Virus record (IMG/VR): IMGVR_UViG_3300008120_006850
Span: 1 to 44,398 of that record
DNA: 44,398 nucleotides
Source of the DNA: a virus
Reading direction: 5' to 3' (one strand)
The notes under the pieces are model-generated. The model saw nothing but the letters and a program-made list of their open reading frames with translations. It made no database searches and was not told where the DNA came from. Within the stretch, counting starts at the first letter, position 1; every line of letters starts with the position of its first letter. Of the stretch, positions 16,097 to 23,959 are shown piece after piece. Position numbers and translations under genes: made by a program.

Positions 16097-17311
16097 ATGT
16101 ATTCTGAATATAAATTACGAAAAAGTTGTGCAGTTTGTAAAAACGCAAATTTAAACACAATTATTGATTTTGGAGAAATATCCTTAGCTGGAAATTTTCC
16201 TACAAAAGAAGAAATTGACAATTGTAGAAAATATCCTCTTTCTTTAAAATATTGTGACACCTGTAAATTGGTACAAACCGACAGTATTATAAATTCAGAC
16301 TTTTTATTTAAAGATTATAGATATATTTCGTCTATAGGATTAACTAAACATTTTACGTCAGTTGCCAATCTTTATAAACAAAAATTTAATCTATCTTCTG
16401 AAAGCAAAGTACTTGAAATTGGGTCGAATGATGGTGTTTTATTGAAGCCTTTAATGGATCTTGGCGTACAGTGTGTGGGATTCGATCCATCTATAAACAT
16501 TTCTGAAATAGCTAAAAAACGTGGGTGTAATGTAATAGTTGATTATTTCAATAAAGAAAACGCAATAAAACACTTGAAACAAAACGAATTTGATATTATA
16601 TGTTCAAATAATTGTTTCGCCCATATAGATGATATTCATTCTATATTAGAAGGCGTAAATTATTGTTTAAAACCAAACGGCCAATTTATTATTGAAGTAC
16701 ATTATCTAAAGAATCTAATTGATCAGTTACAATATGATTTTATATATCACGAACATTTGTATTATTACTCAATTTCAACTCTAAATTATTTATTCAATTT
16801 ACATGGGTTTAAAATAGTTGATTTCGAGGAAATTTCTATTCATTCCGGCAGTATCAGAGTGTACGCATCGAAACAAGAAAACATATCAACAAAAGTACTT
16901 GATAGATTGAAATTTGAAGAAAATGTAGGATTAACATCATTCGAATATTTCAAAAACTTTAGTAATATTGTAAAAAATCATATCTCATCGCTAAAAACAG
17001 TCGTTGACAATATTAAAAATCAAAACTTAAAGATAATTGGATATGGTGCATCTGGCAGAGGTAACGTATTAATTAATGTATGTAAGTTTAATTCAAGTGA
17101 TATTTCATATATCATAGATGAATCTCCAGAAAGATATAATCGGTACGTAGGTAGCACCGATATACCGATTGTAAATAAAAATATATTAGATGTTGATTCC
17201 CCAGATTATATCTTGATATTTGCTTGGAATTATAGTGATATGATTATGGAAAAATTAAAAAATAAAAATTACAAATACATAATTCCGTTTCCATCTGTAA
17301 AGTTAATTTAA
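16097..17311 (+). CDS. Sugar-nucleotide C-methyltransferase (NovU/TylCIII/TcaB9-like)
   Basis: This is a 404-residue three-part enzyme. The N-terminal zinc-binding domain has CAVC (11-14) and CDTC (53-56). The SAM-binding domain has SKVLEIGSNDGVLLKPL (about 103-119), and FDIICSNNCFAHIDDIHS is the loop with the family's 'NNv~~Hi.d~' signature. The C-terminal domain contains KIIGYGASGRGNVLIN (about 312-327) and ends in a PDYILIFAWNY strand. This order (Methyltransf_13, Methyltransf_12/23, Methyltransf_14) defines C-methyltransferases that act on 4-keto sugar nucleotides, the product type of the dehydratase just upstream. It suggests a branched-chain deoxysugar. Confidence 0.88.
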   Translation: MYSEYKLRKSCAVCKNANLNTIIDFGEISLAGNFPTKEEIDNCRKYPLSLKYCDTCKLVQTDSIINSDFLFKDYRYISSIGLTKHFTSVANLYKQKFNLSSESKVLEIGSNDGVLLKPLMDLGVQCVGFDPSINISEIAKKRGCNVIVDYFNKENAIKHLKQNEFDIICSNNCFAHIDDIHSILEGVNYCLKPNGQFIIEVHYLKNLIDQLQYDFIYHEHLYYYSISTLNYLFNLHGFKIVDFEEISIHSGSIRVYASKQENISTKVLDRLKFEENVGLTSFEYFKNFSNIVKNHISSLKTVVDNIKNQNLKIIGYGASGRGNVLINVCKFNSSDISYIIDESPERYNRYVGSTDIPIVNKNILDVDSPDYILIFAWNYSDMIMEKLKNKNYKYIIPFPSVKLI

Positions 17312-17313
17312 TT

Positions 17314-18093
17314 ATGAAGATATTGGTATTAGGCCACAACGGCATGTTAGGACATGTGGTTTTTAAATATCTCACATCACAAAATATAGAAGTTATTACT
17401 ACGGATTTAAAGTGGGAAACGTATGAATTAAAAGAGTATATAAAAAAGTGTACATGTGAATATATGATTAACTGTATTGGATGTATACCACAAAAAAAGT
17501 ATACGTGGGAACAATATAAATCCATCAACATATCACTTCCAATGTTTTTGTCAAATAATTTTACAGGAAAAATAATTAATCCGTCAACCGATGGCGAATT
17601 TGACGGAAAAGTTAATGAACATTATTTTTACAGTAAAAATGAACTGCCTACTGCTTTGGATGATTACGGATTATCCAAAGCATACATATCTTCAATTTTA
17701 AGATTTAAAAATAATGTAAAACAAATACGTTCCTCTATTATAGGACCAGAATTAAAAAATAAAGTTTGTCTCATGGAATGGTTTTTTAAACAATCTGAAA
17801 ATGTAAATGGATATACGAATCATTATTGGAATGGAATAACAACGTTAGAATGGTCAAAACAGGCTTATAAAATTATCAAAAATTGGGATCGTTATGATAC
17901 AATAAATCAAATAGGAACGAATAAAATAAACAAGTATGAATTGTTGTGTTTGATAAATAAAATATTTGAATGTAACAAGAATATAATATCTATTAATGTA
18001 GACTGTGTAAATAAGTGTTTACAGACGGATTACACATTACAATCATTAGAAAATCAGCTTATAGAGTTGAAAAAGTTTTATTATGAAAATTAG
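17314..18093 (+). CDS. SDR sugar-nucleotide reductase/epimerase, RmlD-like
   Basis: This is a 259-residue protein. LVLGHNGMLGHVVFKYL is the NAD(P)-binding motif with the 'G..GmLG' form typical of RmlD-type dTDP-4-keto-rhamnose reductases. INPSTDGEFDGK contains the catalytic Ser/Thr, and DDYGLSKAYIS supplies Tyr118 and Lys122. HYWNGITTLEWSKQAYKII fits the substrate-binding helix. It should reduce a 4-keto-sugar nucleotide after the dehydratase and C-methyltransferase encoded just upstream. The three genes are adjacent and share a notably AT-rich composition. The final codons overlap the next gene by 11 bp. Confidence 0.8.
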   Translation: MKILVLGHNGMLGHVVFKYLTSQNIEVITTDLKWETYELKEYIKKCTCEYMINCIGCIPQKKYTWEQYKSINISLPMFLSNNFTGKIINPSTDGEFDGKVNEHYFYSKNELPTALDDYGLSKAYISSILRFKNNVKQIRSSIIGPELKNKVCLMEWFFKQSENVNGYTNHYWNGITTLEWSKQAYKIIKNWDRYDTINQIGTNKINKYELLCLINKIFECNKNIISINVDCVNKCLQTDYTLQSLENQLIELKKFYYEN

Positions 18094-19285
18094 TTTTATC
18101 CAACCCAGTAGAAACAACCTAAAATATCTTAAGTGGAGTTACGAAGCTATTCGTAAAAACTTAAGCCATAAAGAACATGAAATTTGCGTTGCCGACGACT
18201 TTAGTAACGACGGTACATTGGAATGGTGTAAAGAAACAGCAGAAAAAGACCCACATTTCAAGTTCATCCGTAACGACGGTCCAACCCGATTGGGTCATAC
18301 AATCCTATATGATCGTCTCATCAATGAAGTAGCTACTAACGATGTGGTAATGATCTATCACGCTGACATGTATGCTTGTCCTAACTTCGACAAATATGTT
18401 GAAAAATATATTGCACCCGGTACAATTGTTAGTCTAACCCGCATTGAACCACCTCTACATCCTCCCGGTCCAGAAAAAATTGTACAAGCATTTGGTACTG
18501 AGCCAGAAGAGTTTAATGAAGCTGGATTCTTGAAATGGTTCAATGATACCCGTCTGACAAGAAAAGATAAAACCACAGAAGGAATTTTTGCGCCTTGGGC
18601 CCTTTATAAGAGTGATTTTCAATCTATAGGAGGTCACGATGATCTATACGCTCCCCAAAGTAAAGAAGATAGCGACATCTTCAATCGTTTTCTACTAAAC
18701 GGATATAAGTTTGTACAAACATGGGAAGGATGTGTTTATCACATGACTTGTAGAGGCAGTAGATACAATCCTACTCTAACTACTGTTGGTAAAGAAAGTG
18801 ACGAGTGGCTAGCACAAAATAACCGTAGTGCAAGAAACTTCATTCGTAAATGGGGTCACTTTGTAAAACACAATGATACCATGAAACCTATTGTACCAAA
18901 ACGATATGATGTGGGATTCATAGTTCGTAACTGTGATGAATATAAATTGATGTTGCTGGAACCGTGGTGTGATTCAATATATACAGATGTTCCTTATGAC
19001 CGTTATATTCAAGCAGAACAAAAGAATACAAAATTTGATCTTAAAAAGAAATTGAAACGTTATGATGATCAAAGAACAAATGACGTACTTATTGAATTTG
19101 ACGCAACAAAAATAACCAATCAAAGTTTTGAATTCTTCAATATGTTACAGTTGATGTTGGAAGATAGTGGTCAAGTCGGAGAATTTGAGTATGAAATATT
19201 CAAATTAAAAATAAATAAATTATCAGACTACAACAAGAATCTAATTAATATAAAAGATAACTGGTATTCTAATAAATTAACATGA
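18083..19285 (+). CDS. GT2-family glycosyltransferase with C-terminal extension
   Basis: This is a 400-residue protein. Residues 1-240 form a GT-A domain: ISFIQPSRNNLKYLKWSYEA, EICVADDFSNDGTLEWCKE (the classical 'vDD.S.DgT' loop), VVMIYHADMYACPNFD (metal site, about 92-107) and APQSKEDSDIFNRFLLNGYK (catalytic ED). The remaining 160 residues are unlike the usual GT2 tail and include KRYDVGFIVRNCDEYKLM and a charged region; a second acceptor- or partner-binding domain is possible. The first part is richer in G/C-ending codons than the three genes before it, which suggests a different evolutionary source. The TAACATG junction couples it to the dehydrogenase gene. Confidence 0.85.
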   Translation: MKISFIQPSRNNLKYLKWSYEAIRKNLSHKEHEICVADDFSNDGTLEWCKETAEKDPHFKFIRNDGPTRLGHTILYDRLINEVATNDVVMIYHADMYACPNFDKYVEKYIAPGTIVSLTRIEPPLHPPGPEKIVQAFGTEPEEFNEAGFLKWFNDTRLTRKDKTTEGIFAPWALYKSDFQSIGGHDDLYAPQSKEDSDIFNRFLLNGYKFVQTWEGCVYHMTCRGSRYNPTLTTVGKESDEWLAQNNRSARNFIRKWGHFVKHNDTMKPIVPKRYDVGFIVRNCDEYKLMLLEPWCDSIYTDVPYDRYIQAEQKNTKFDLKKKLKRYDDQRTNDVLIEFDATKITNQSFEFFNMLQLMLEDSGQVGEFEYEIFKLKINKLSDYNKNLINIKDNWYSNKLT

Positions 19286-20079
19286 AAAAGACAAAAATAG
19301 GTATAATTGGTTATGGTTACGTAGGTAGGGCGTTTGATAACTTTTTTAAAAATCATTATGATGTATCGATTTACGATCCATCGTATATAATGTCTTGTAC
19401 AAAAGAAGATATCAATAAATGTGATTTAGCCGTTATATGTGTACCTACGCCTGAAAATGCTGACGGTAGTTGTAATACCAGTATAGTAGAAGAAACGATA
19501 CAGTGGTTGAATACTCCGTTAATACTATTGAAGTCTACAGTTGAAATTGGTACTACTGATAGATTGATCAAAACTTACAATAAAGAAATCGTATTTAGTC
19601 CAGAATTTGCCGGTGAATCAAAATATTGGACTCCGGATGGATTTACCAATGATGTAAAACAAACTCCGTTCTTTATCTTTGGTGGTAAAAAAGAATTGTG
19701 TTATAAATTGATAGAAATCTATACACCAATAACAGGCCCAAGCAAAACATATAGAGTTACGGATCCAATCAATGCTGAAATTGCAAAGTATGTAACAAAT
19801 ACACATTTAGCAATGAAGGTTGCTTATTGTAATGAAATATACGATCTATGTGAAAAGTTAGGTACCAATTACTATGAAGTGCGTGATTTGTGGTTATTGG
19901 ATCCTCGTACAACCAAATCACATACAGCTGTATTTACGGGAGAACGTGGATTCGGCGGTAAATGTTTTCCAAAAGATACAAAAGCTATGGTTAAATTGGG
20001 TGAAAAAGTTGGCATTGATCTATCTATATTAAAGACAGTACTAGAAAGTAACAAAGAACAATTGAAAAAGAATATATGA
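19282..20079 (+). CDS. Short UDP-glucose/GDP-mannose dehydrogenase, C-terminal domain missing
   Basis: This is a 265-residue protein. GIIGYGYVGRAF (7-18) binds NAD, AVICVPTPENADGS follows, and LKSTVEIGTTDR is the conserved 'KST' strand. FSPEFAGES, AEIAKYVTNTHLAMKVAYCN (catalytic Lys169) and GERGFGGKCFPKDTKA, with the catalytic Cys228 and Asp232, are all in place. It ends shortly after, without the third domain that binds the UDP end in normal enzymes (about 390-450 aa). Either this is a natural two-domain form or the substrate site is completed by another protein. It would oxidise a hexose to a uronic acid nucleotide for the glycan pathway. Confidence 0.85.
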   Translation: MKKTKIGIIGYGYVGRAFDNFFKNHYDVSIYDPSYIMSCTKEDINKCDLAVICVPTPENADGSCNTSIVEETIQWLNTPLILLKSTVEIGTTDRLIKTYNKEIVFSPEFAGESKYWTPDGFTNDVKQTPFFIFGGKKELCYKLIEIYTPITGPSKTYRVTDPINAEIAKYVTNTHLAMKVAYCNEIYDLCEKLGTNYYEVRDLWLLDPRTTKSHTAVFTGERGFGGKCFPKDTKAMVKLGEKVGIDLSILKTVLESNKEQLKKNI

Positions 20080-20453
20080 ACTTTACCGATTTTAATATTC
20101 CTATGATATGTTGGGTAGCATTTGTCATGGTCGTTTGGTTTGAAAGTGATATCGTTACTACGATTGCTAATTTAACCAATACGAGAAATCTTTTAAAAAT
20201 AAACGAGTTTAGTAAATATAAGTTGGAAATAGATGTAATGTCTAATTATCCAAACTTTCTTTATAGTATGTATCCAGGCTATTTAACTAAACTATTATCA
20301 TGTCCAATATGTTTATGTTTTTGGACAACACTATTCTCTGTTAACTTACTGGTACTTGCATATGGATATAATCCATTATTTGCTTATTTATTATTTCCAA
20401 TCAACTATATCAGTAGTTTGTTTTTATATTTAATAGTTAGAAAACTGTTATGA
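20076..20453 (+). CDS. Small membrane protein with CPICLCFW motif (DUF1360-like)
   Basis: This is a 125-residue protein with three probable membrane helices: IPMICWVAFVMVVWF near the N-terminus, then LLSCPICLCFWTTLFSVNLL (about 83-102), and YLLFPINYISSLFLYLIV near the end. The CPxCxxFW motif at the head of the second helix is the signature of DUF1360-type membrane proteins, whose function is unknown. The gene lies between the dehydrogenase and the FkbM methyltransferase with 4-bp overlaps on both sides. It is the only clear membrane protein seen in the glycan operon, so it could anchor or transport the product, but this is inference. Confidence 0.65.
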   Translation: MNFTDFNIPMICWVAFVMVVWFESDIVTTIANLTNTRNLLKINEFSKYKLEIDVMSNYPNFLYSMYPGYLTKLLSCPICLCFWTTLFSVNLLVLAYGYNPLFAYLLFPINYISSLFLYLIVRKLL

Positions 20454-21079
20454 TTCACATAAACTATTTTGACATGGGATTGTGTTATGATGCAAAAGAA
20501 ATAGAACTTTTTGTAAATCATGTAGTTCCCAAATTTAAAAATATTACCTATACTGTATATGGATTTGAAGCAGATCCAGATTCCTATAAAGTAATTAAAG
20601 ACCGTTATAAAGATAATACGAATGTTAATATTAACAATCTTGCTATTTCAAATTCAAAAGGAAATGTAAAATTATACAAGTCCGATAATGGAGGATTAGG
20701 TAATTCAATTTTTCCATCAAAAAATAATGTAAGTCCTTTTAAATATTATGAAGTAGAATCAGATACATTTTCAAATTGGTTGATTGAAAATAACGTCGAT
20801 TTAAAAAATAGTGTTAATATACTAAAAGTTAACATAGAAGGTGCTGAATTATATTTGTGGGAAGATTTTAAATTAAATAATTTAAGGAAAGACTTTCATA
20901 TATTATGTGGAACTACTACACATGATATAAATAAAGTAAGAGAACTAGAACCGAAGGTTTCTTACTATTATGAACTTGTAAAAGAATTAAATGCCGAGTT
21001 AAGTTTATTTACAGGTACACATTGTAAAAAATCTGTAGATTGTTTAACAGATTTACTCAAACCAATTTTAGAACGATGA
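20450..21079 (+). CDS. FkbM-family SAM-dependent methyltransferase
   Basis: This is a 209-residue protein. YTVYGFEADPDSYKVIK (about 34-50) is the FkbM '~~~fE~~p..~..l' signature following the SAM strand. INNLAISNSKGNVKLYKSD and GGLGNSIFPS match the family's central region, and VNILKVNIEGAELYLWEDF (about 123-141) is the highly conserved 'lK~DiEG.E~~vl' segment. The glycine-rich motif I is reduced (YFDMGLCYDAKE), so the N-terminus may be shortened compared with typical 240-280 aa members. It probably O-methylates a sugar or small acceptor at the end of the glycan pathway. It overlaps the genes on either side by 4 bp. Confidence 0.8.
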   Translation: MIHINYFDMGLCYDAKEIELFVNHVVPKFKNITYTVYGFEADPDSYKVIKDRYKDNTNVNINNLAISNSKGNVKLYKSDNGGLGNSIFPSKNNVSPFKYYEVESDTFSNWLIENNVDLKNSVNILKVNIEGAELYLWEDFKLNNLRKDFHILCGTTTHDINKVRELEPKVSYYYELVKELNAELSLFTGTHCKKSVDCLTDLLKPILER

Positions 21080-21357
21080 ATATAGGAAGTTATCAAGCAT
21101 GTTTAAACTTTGTGGGTAATGATCAAGTACCCGGATTGAATAATCTACGTGATTGTGTATCACAGTTGAGTAAAATCTGTAATTGTCAAAAATCTAGAAA
21201 AGCACAAAAAGGAGAAGAATGTAATGTGCTTTATATAAATTTTGCAAGTACAGTGGCACCAAATATGGTAGAATACTTCAAGTCAAAAACAAATGATGCT
21301 ACCATAACATTTACGCATGGTAGCAATCATATTATATCAACAATTACACTACGTTGA
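21076..21357 (+). CDS. Small hypothetical protein at end of rightward operon
   Basis: I do not recognise this 93-residue protein. I place the start at ATG 21076, which overlaps the preceding TGA (ATGA); a start at 21040 would only add 12 residues inside the upstream gene. It contains a run of cysteines (ACLNF, LRDCVSQLSKICNCQ, EECN), which could bind a metal or form an unusual fold. The last 14 bp overlap the 3' end of the converging dNMP kinase gene, with no terminator visible between the two opposing units. Confidence 0.65.
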   Translation: MNIGSYQACLNFVGNDQVPGLNNLRDCVSQLSKICNCQKSRKAQKGEECNVLYINFASTVAPNMVEYFKSKTNDATITFTHGSNHIISTITLR

Positions 21358-21976
21358 TTTGTTTTAGTACTTCCAATACAGTAGTCCGAATCGTCGGATG
21401 ATTTTTAATATCAGAACAATCTGAATAATCTTGCCATTCTATGGCAACATCTGCTCGTTTTAAAACTTTTGGATTATTCAATAACTCATGTTCATTTGGA
21501 GCACTATCATATATCTTGGTAATTTTGTTTTTACTAAAACGTTTACCTGATGGTATCGGTGCTAATTTATATTTGGTAATATGTACCAACTTACCCGTCA
21601 TTTTACGTTGTAACCAAGTACATTCATCTTCTAGATAATGATCATATCGAATATCAGTTATGAACACTACATCAGCTTTAGTATTGGAGATTCGATTTTC
21701 TACCTTTTGAGTCCAGTATTTACCCTCACTGGTCTTTCGCATAACATCGCCATATGCAACTAATAGTGGTCTGATAATATTCTTTTCAGACGTATTTTCA
21801 GTAAATACATCTATACCTACTTTTTCTTTAATAAGATCCTTCAAATCACTTTTAAGTTCATATGCCAAAGCATACTTTTCTGATTTAATCCCATGTTCAG
21901 ATAAAATCTCTTGTGCTACTGTAGTAAACAAGTCTTTACCACTTCTAGCAAATCCAGATACCCCAATAATTTTCAT
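21344..21976 (-). CDS. Deoxynucleoside monophosphate kinase (T4 gp1-like)
   Basis: This is a 210-residue protein. IIGVSGFARSGKDLFTTVA carries the P-loop (GFARSGKD, about 8-15). YALAYELKSDLKDLIKE and RPLLVAYGDVMRK with the nearby GKYWTQKV are hallmarks of phage dNMP kinases and related P-loop kinases. FITDIRYDHYLEDE corresponds to the Walker B and lid region. The enzyme phosphorylates dNMPs to dNDPs, recycling host nucleotides and feeding the pool with NrdAB and dUTPase. Its ATG overlaps the TGA/TAA end of the clamp-loader gene, so both belong to one minus-strand unit. Confidence 0.88.
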   Translation of the reverse strand: MKIIGVSGFARSGKDLFTTVAQEILSEHGIKSEKYALAYELKSDLKDLIKEKVGIDVFTENTSEKNIIRPLLVAYGDVMRKTSEGKYWTQKVENRISNTKADVVFITDIRYDHYLEDECTWLQRKMTGKLVHITKYKLAPIPSGKRFSKNKITKIYDSAPNEHELLNNPKVLKRADVAIEWQDYSDCSDIKNHPTIRTTVLEVLKQINVV

Positions 21977-22449
21977 GATAACATCTTCTCCACTTCTTTT
22001 TCAGAATAACCAAATCCCTCAATTAAATTAATTAAATCTTTGATACCATTCTCAGACGATACCAATATTGTGTAGTAATCTTTAGCATCAGATGCTCCTA
22101 CGGAAAACTTTTTGCAAATACAATCCAATACGGTCTGATTGATATTTTCAGTACTGCCTTTAATATATTTACAAAACTTTCTACCTTTTGGTACCACTTC
22201 AACTAATACCTTATAAAATTGTTCATTCGGAACAAGTTGAAAATATTTAGATACAAATGCCATATCCTCAACAAGATCCGGATCCATACTCAAAAAACGA
22301 ATAAGCATGTACTTGTTGAATGATGTTTTTTCTGCATCTGTAAGAGAGTTGTAATAATCTGGACTTTTAACCTCACGTATATGATTGATATGATCAAACA
22401 ATCCACGGGTTTTACTGCTGGTTTCTTCGGATGTTTTCTTTCGTTTCAT
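21973..22449 (-). CDS. Sliding-clamp loader small subunit (T4 gp62-like)
   Basis: This is a 158-residue protein. LFDHINHIREVKSPDYYNSL and YMLIRFLSMDPDLVEDMAFV match the N-terminal region of gp62-type subunits in T4-like phages. VVPKGRKFCKYIKG parallels T4 gp62 VPRGKRYGKWAK, and CKKFSVGASDAKDYYTIL parallels YQVNTNDAINYKSIL, both in the same order. In T4, gp62 joins four gp44 ATPase subunits to load the gp45 clamp; gp44 and gp45 are not in this window. It overlaps the upstream membrane protein by 38 bp and the kinase downstream by 4 bp. The call is from remembered T4 motifs, so the family is good but not certain. Confidence 0.8.
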   Translation of the reverse strand: MKRKKTSEETSSKTRGLFDHINHIREVKSPDYYNSLTDAEKTSFNKYMLIRFLSMDPDLVEDMAFVSKYFQLVPNEQFYKVLVEVVPKGRKFCKYIKGSTENINQTVLDCICKKFSVGASDAKDYYTILVSSENGIKDLINLIEGFGYSEKEVEKMLS

Positions 22450-22663
22450 TATTTAATATTCTACTACGACGATGTAAATTTTCAACTTGTTTTAATAACT
22501 TGATTCTTTCTGAGTTTAATAACTCTATAGCGTCACTAGTAATAATTTGAAACTCATCAAATTTTTTGATAACACGTAAAACCAAGTATATAGATAAAAA
22601 AGAAGTTATGGTTGCCAACGTGGTCAGCAACCATAACATTATGTTATAAATGTTCCAGTCCAT
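22412..22663 (-). CDS. Small membrane protein with coiled coil
   Basis: This is an 83-residue protein. The N-terminal MLWLLTTLATITSFLSIYLV is a transmembrane helix, followed by a charged, heptad-rich helix (KKFDEFQIITSDAIELLNSE and ERIKLLKQVENLHRRSRIL), consistent with a coiled coil. I do not recognise the family. Its end overlaps the clamp-loader gene by 38 bp, so it is co-transcribed. No promoter was identified directly in front. A role in membrane attachment of the replication complex is possible but unsupported. Confidence 0.6.
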   Translation of the reverse strand: MDWNIYNIMLWLLTTLATITSFLSIYLVLRVIKKFDEFQIITSDAIELLNSERIKLLKQVENLHRRSRILNNETKENIRRNQQ

Positions 22664-22690
22664 AGTAATATATATGAACTGGATTGATTA

Positions 22691-22897
22691 TCAGGCATTC
22701 TTATAAGCAGTGCTCAAGACTTCACGTAGAGCCTTGATCTGACGACCGTCGAGATCAACGCGGGTCTTGCCAGAACGTAGAGTCAAACGCGAGGCCTTCT
22801 TCGCCTTAGCAACCGGGGTGGAGAGATAAATCTCAACGCCAGAGGAGTTATGGCCTACGAAGTTAGTCTTATTACGAGCATTTGTACGAGTATACAT
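22691..22897 (-). CDS. Small basic protein with G/C-ending codons, probably highly expressed
   Basis: From ATG 22897 the protein has 68 residues (starts MYTRTNARNKTNFVGH). A start at 22954 would add a Lys/Asn-rich stretch read from an A-rich leader, which I regard as untranslated. VEIYLSTPVAKAKKASRLTL, RSGKTRVDLDG and RQIKALREVLSTAYKNA give a beta-beta-beta-helix pattern; a resemblance to PC4/YdbC-like DNA-binding folds is only tentative. Codons end mostly in G or C (AAG, CTC, GAC, GTC), unlike its AT-rich surroundings. It has its own near-consensus promoter and a 60-nt A-rich leader, both signs of strong expression. A nucleic-acid-binding role is inferred from basic composition. Confidence 0.75.
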   Translation of the reverse strand: MYTRTNARNKTNFVGHNSSGVEIYLSTPVAKAKKASRLTLRSGKTRVDLDGRQIKALREVLSTAYKNA

Positions 22898-22966
22898 ATT
22901 ATTTTTTTCTTTCTTTTTTATTTGTTTGTTTTTTTGTTTCGTTAGTTTCATCACTAACTTAAATTT

Positions 22967-22995
22967 ATCTTAACACCCAACTATCAAACTGTCAA
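22967..22995 (-). promoter_or_regulatory. sigma70-like promoter for the small basic protein
   Basis: On the minus strand: TTGACA (22990-22995), a 17-bp spacer and TAAGAT (22967-22972). The predicted start is near 22960, giving a leader of about 63 nt that is almost pure A with scattered G/C (22900-22945) and no hairpin. It lies 11 bp after the UV endonuclease stop. Confidence 0.7.
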
Positions 22996-23006
22996 CAACT
23001 TTTTAA

Positions 23007-23924
23007 TTATATTTTGAATTCTTTTTCAAACCGTTCAAGAGCATAGTCCTTTGCCTTGAATTCAAACTCATAATTCACATCATATTCACCTACATATTCA
23101 TCAGGAATGTTACGTACATAGTCACCATGTGCGCGTGGATTAGTATTGTTTAGATCATTATCACTGAAATGAAACAACGGTGTGTACTTACCCCATGTAG
23201 ACTTAGCTAGTTTTACTGCATCTTTAGGTGATAGTTTACCTGGATTACATCGAAAATGAAGATTGTCATAGGTAATTGGAATGCCAGTCTGAGAATAAAC
23301 CAAATCATATAGTTCTTCAACTTTCCAACTATTAGGTTTGTCTTCATTCTCCAAAACCAGTCTAGACCTCACATTGTCAGGAAATGTTTTATAGACATCA
23401 ATAAAACGCAAGGCGATGTCTTTTACATCACCTTTGTAACAGTTCATATGAATATTGATAGGAGCTTCATATGATTGAGGCAAACCAAGCATATCCATCA
23501 TTTTGGCATGCATCTTTAGTTCTTCGATAGATTTGGTTACTACCGCTGAGTTTGAACTAGCCGGTACAACAAATTGATCTGGATGTGTGCTACAACGAAT
23601 ATTGTTATCCTTGATTACTTTAGCACACAAATCAAATTCGTTTTTGATAGACTTGAAATTATAAGCAGATTCCAACAATAAATTTGCTTCTGGAAGTGTT
23701 TCCAATGGCATCATTCCGCTTGTAACACGATAGTTCCAATTTTTAGATGCACATAATTCTAGAGTTTTGCGTGTAACAAAAACATTGTTGAGAGTTCGAT
23801 CAGCAACAATTTTTTCTGCATTTTTACGATCAAGAGCAAGAAATCGTGTTTTGGTCATGGTTGACCCTTTGATTCCTTGCTCTTGAAGTTTGAGACTGAT
23901 GCAACATAGTGATTTTTTCATCAT
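23007..23924 (-). CDS. uvsE: UV damage endonuclease (UvdE/UvsE family)
   Basis: This is a 305-residue TIM-barrel enzyme. Conserved metal and catalytic elements are in order: CSTHPDQFVVP (His114), INIHMNCYKGD (His159), SRLVLENEDKP (Glu192), ITYDNLHFRCNPGKL (Asp220, His223), LFHFSDND (His252), RAHGDYV (His266) and NYEFEFKAKDYAL (Glu288). The protein is about the normal family length and begins with the expected first strand MKKSLCCISL, so the upstream ATG (23924 or the adjacent 23921) is right. It nicks 5' to UV photoproducts and starts excision repair. Phage copies are uncommon compared with T4 endonuclease V. It has its own consensus promoter. Confidence 0.93.
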   Translation of the reverse strand: MMKKSLCCISLKLQEQGIKGSTMTKTRFLALDRKNAEKIVADRTLNNVFVTRKTLELCASKNWNYRVTSGMMPLETLPEANLLLESAYNFKSIKNEFDLCAKVIKDNNIRCSTHPDQFVVPASSNSAVVTKSIEELKMHAKMMDMLGLPQSYEAPINIHMNCYKGDVKDIALRFIDVYKTFPDNVRSRLVLENEDKPNSWKVEELYDLVYSQTGIPITYDNLHFRCNPGKLSPKDAVKLAKSTWGKYTPLFHFSDNDLNNTNPRAHGDYVRNIPDEYVGEYDVNYEFEFKAKDYALERFEKEFKI

Positions 23925-23930
23925 TTTATA

Positions 23931-23959
23931 ATATTACATCACAAATTATAAAATGTCAA
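23931..23959 (-). promoter_or_regulatory. sigma70-like promoter for uvsE, leaderless geometry
   Basis: On the minus strand: TTGACA (23954-23959), a 17-bp spacer and TAATAT (23931-23936), then six bases (TATAAA) and the ATG at 23924. The stop codon TGA of the upstream gene (23956-23958) lies inside the -35 hexamer. Confidence 0.7.
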
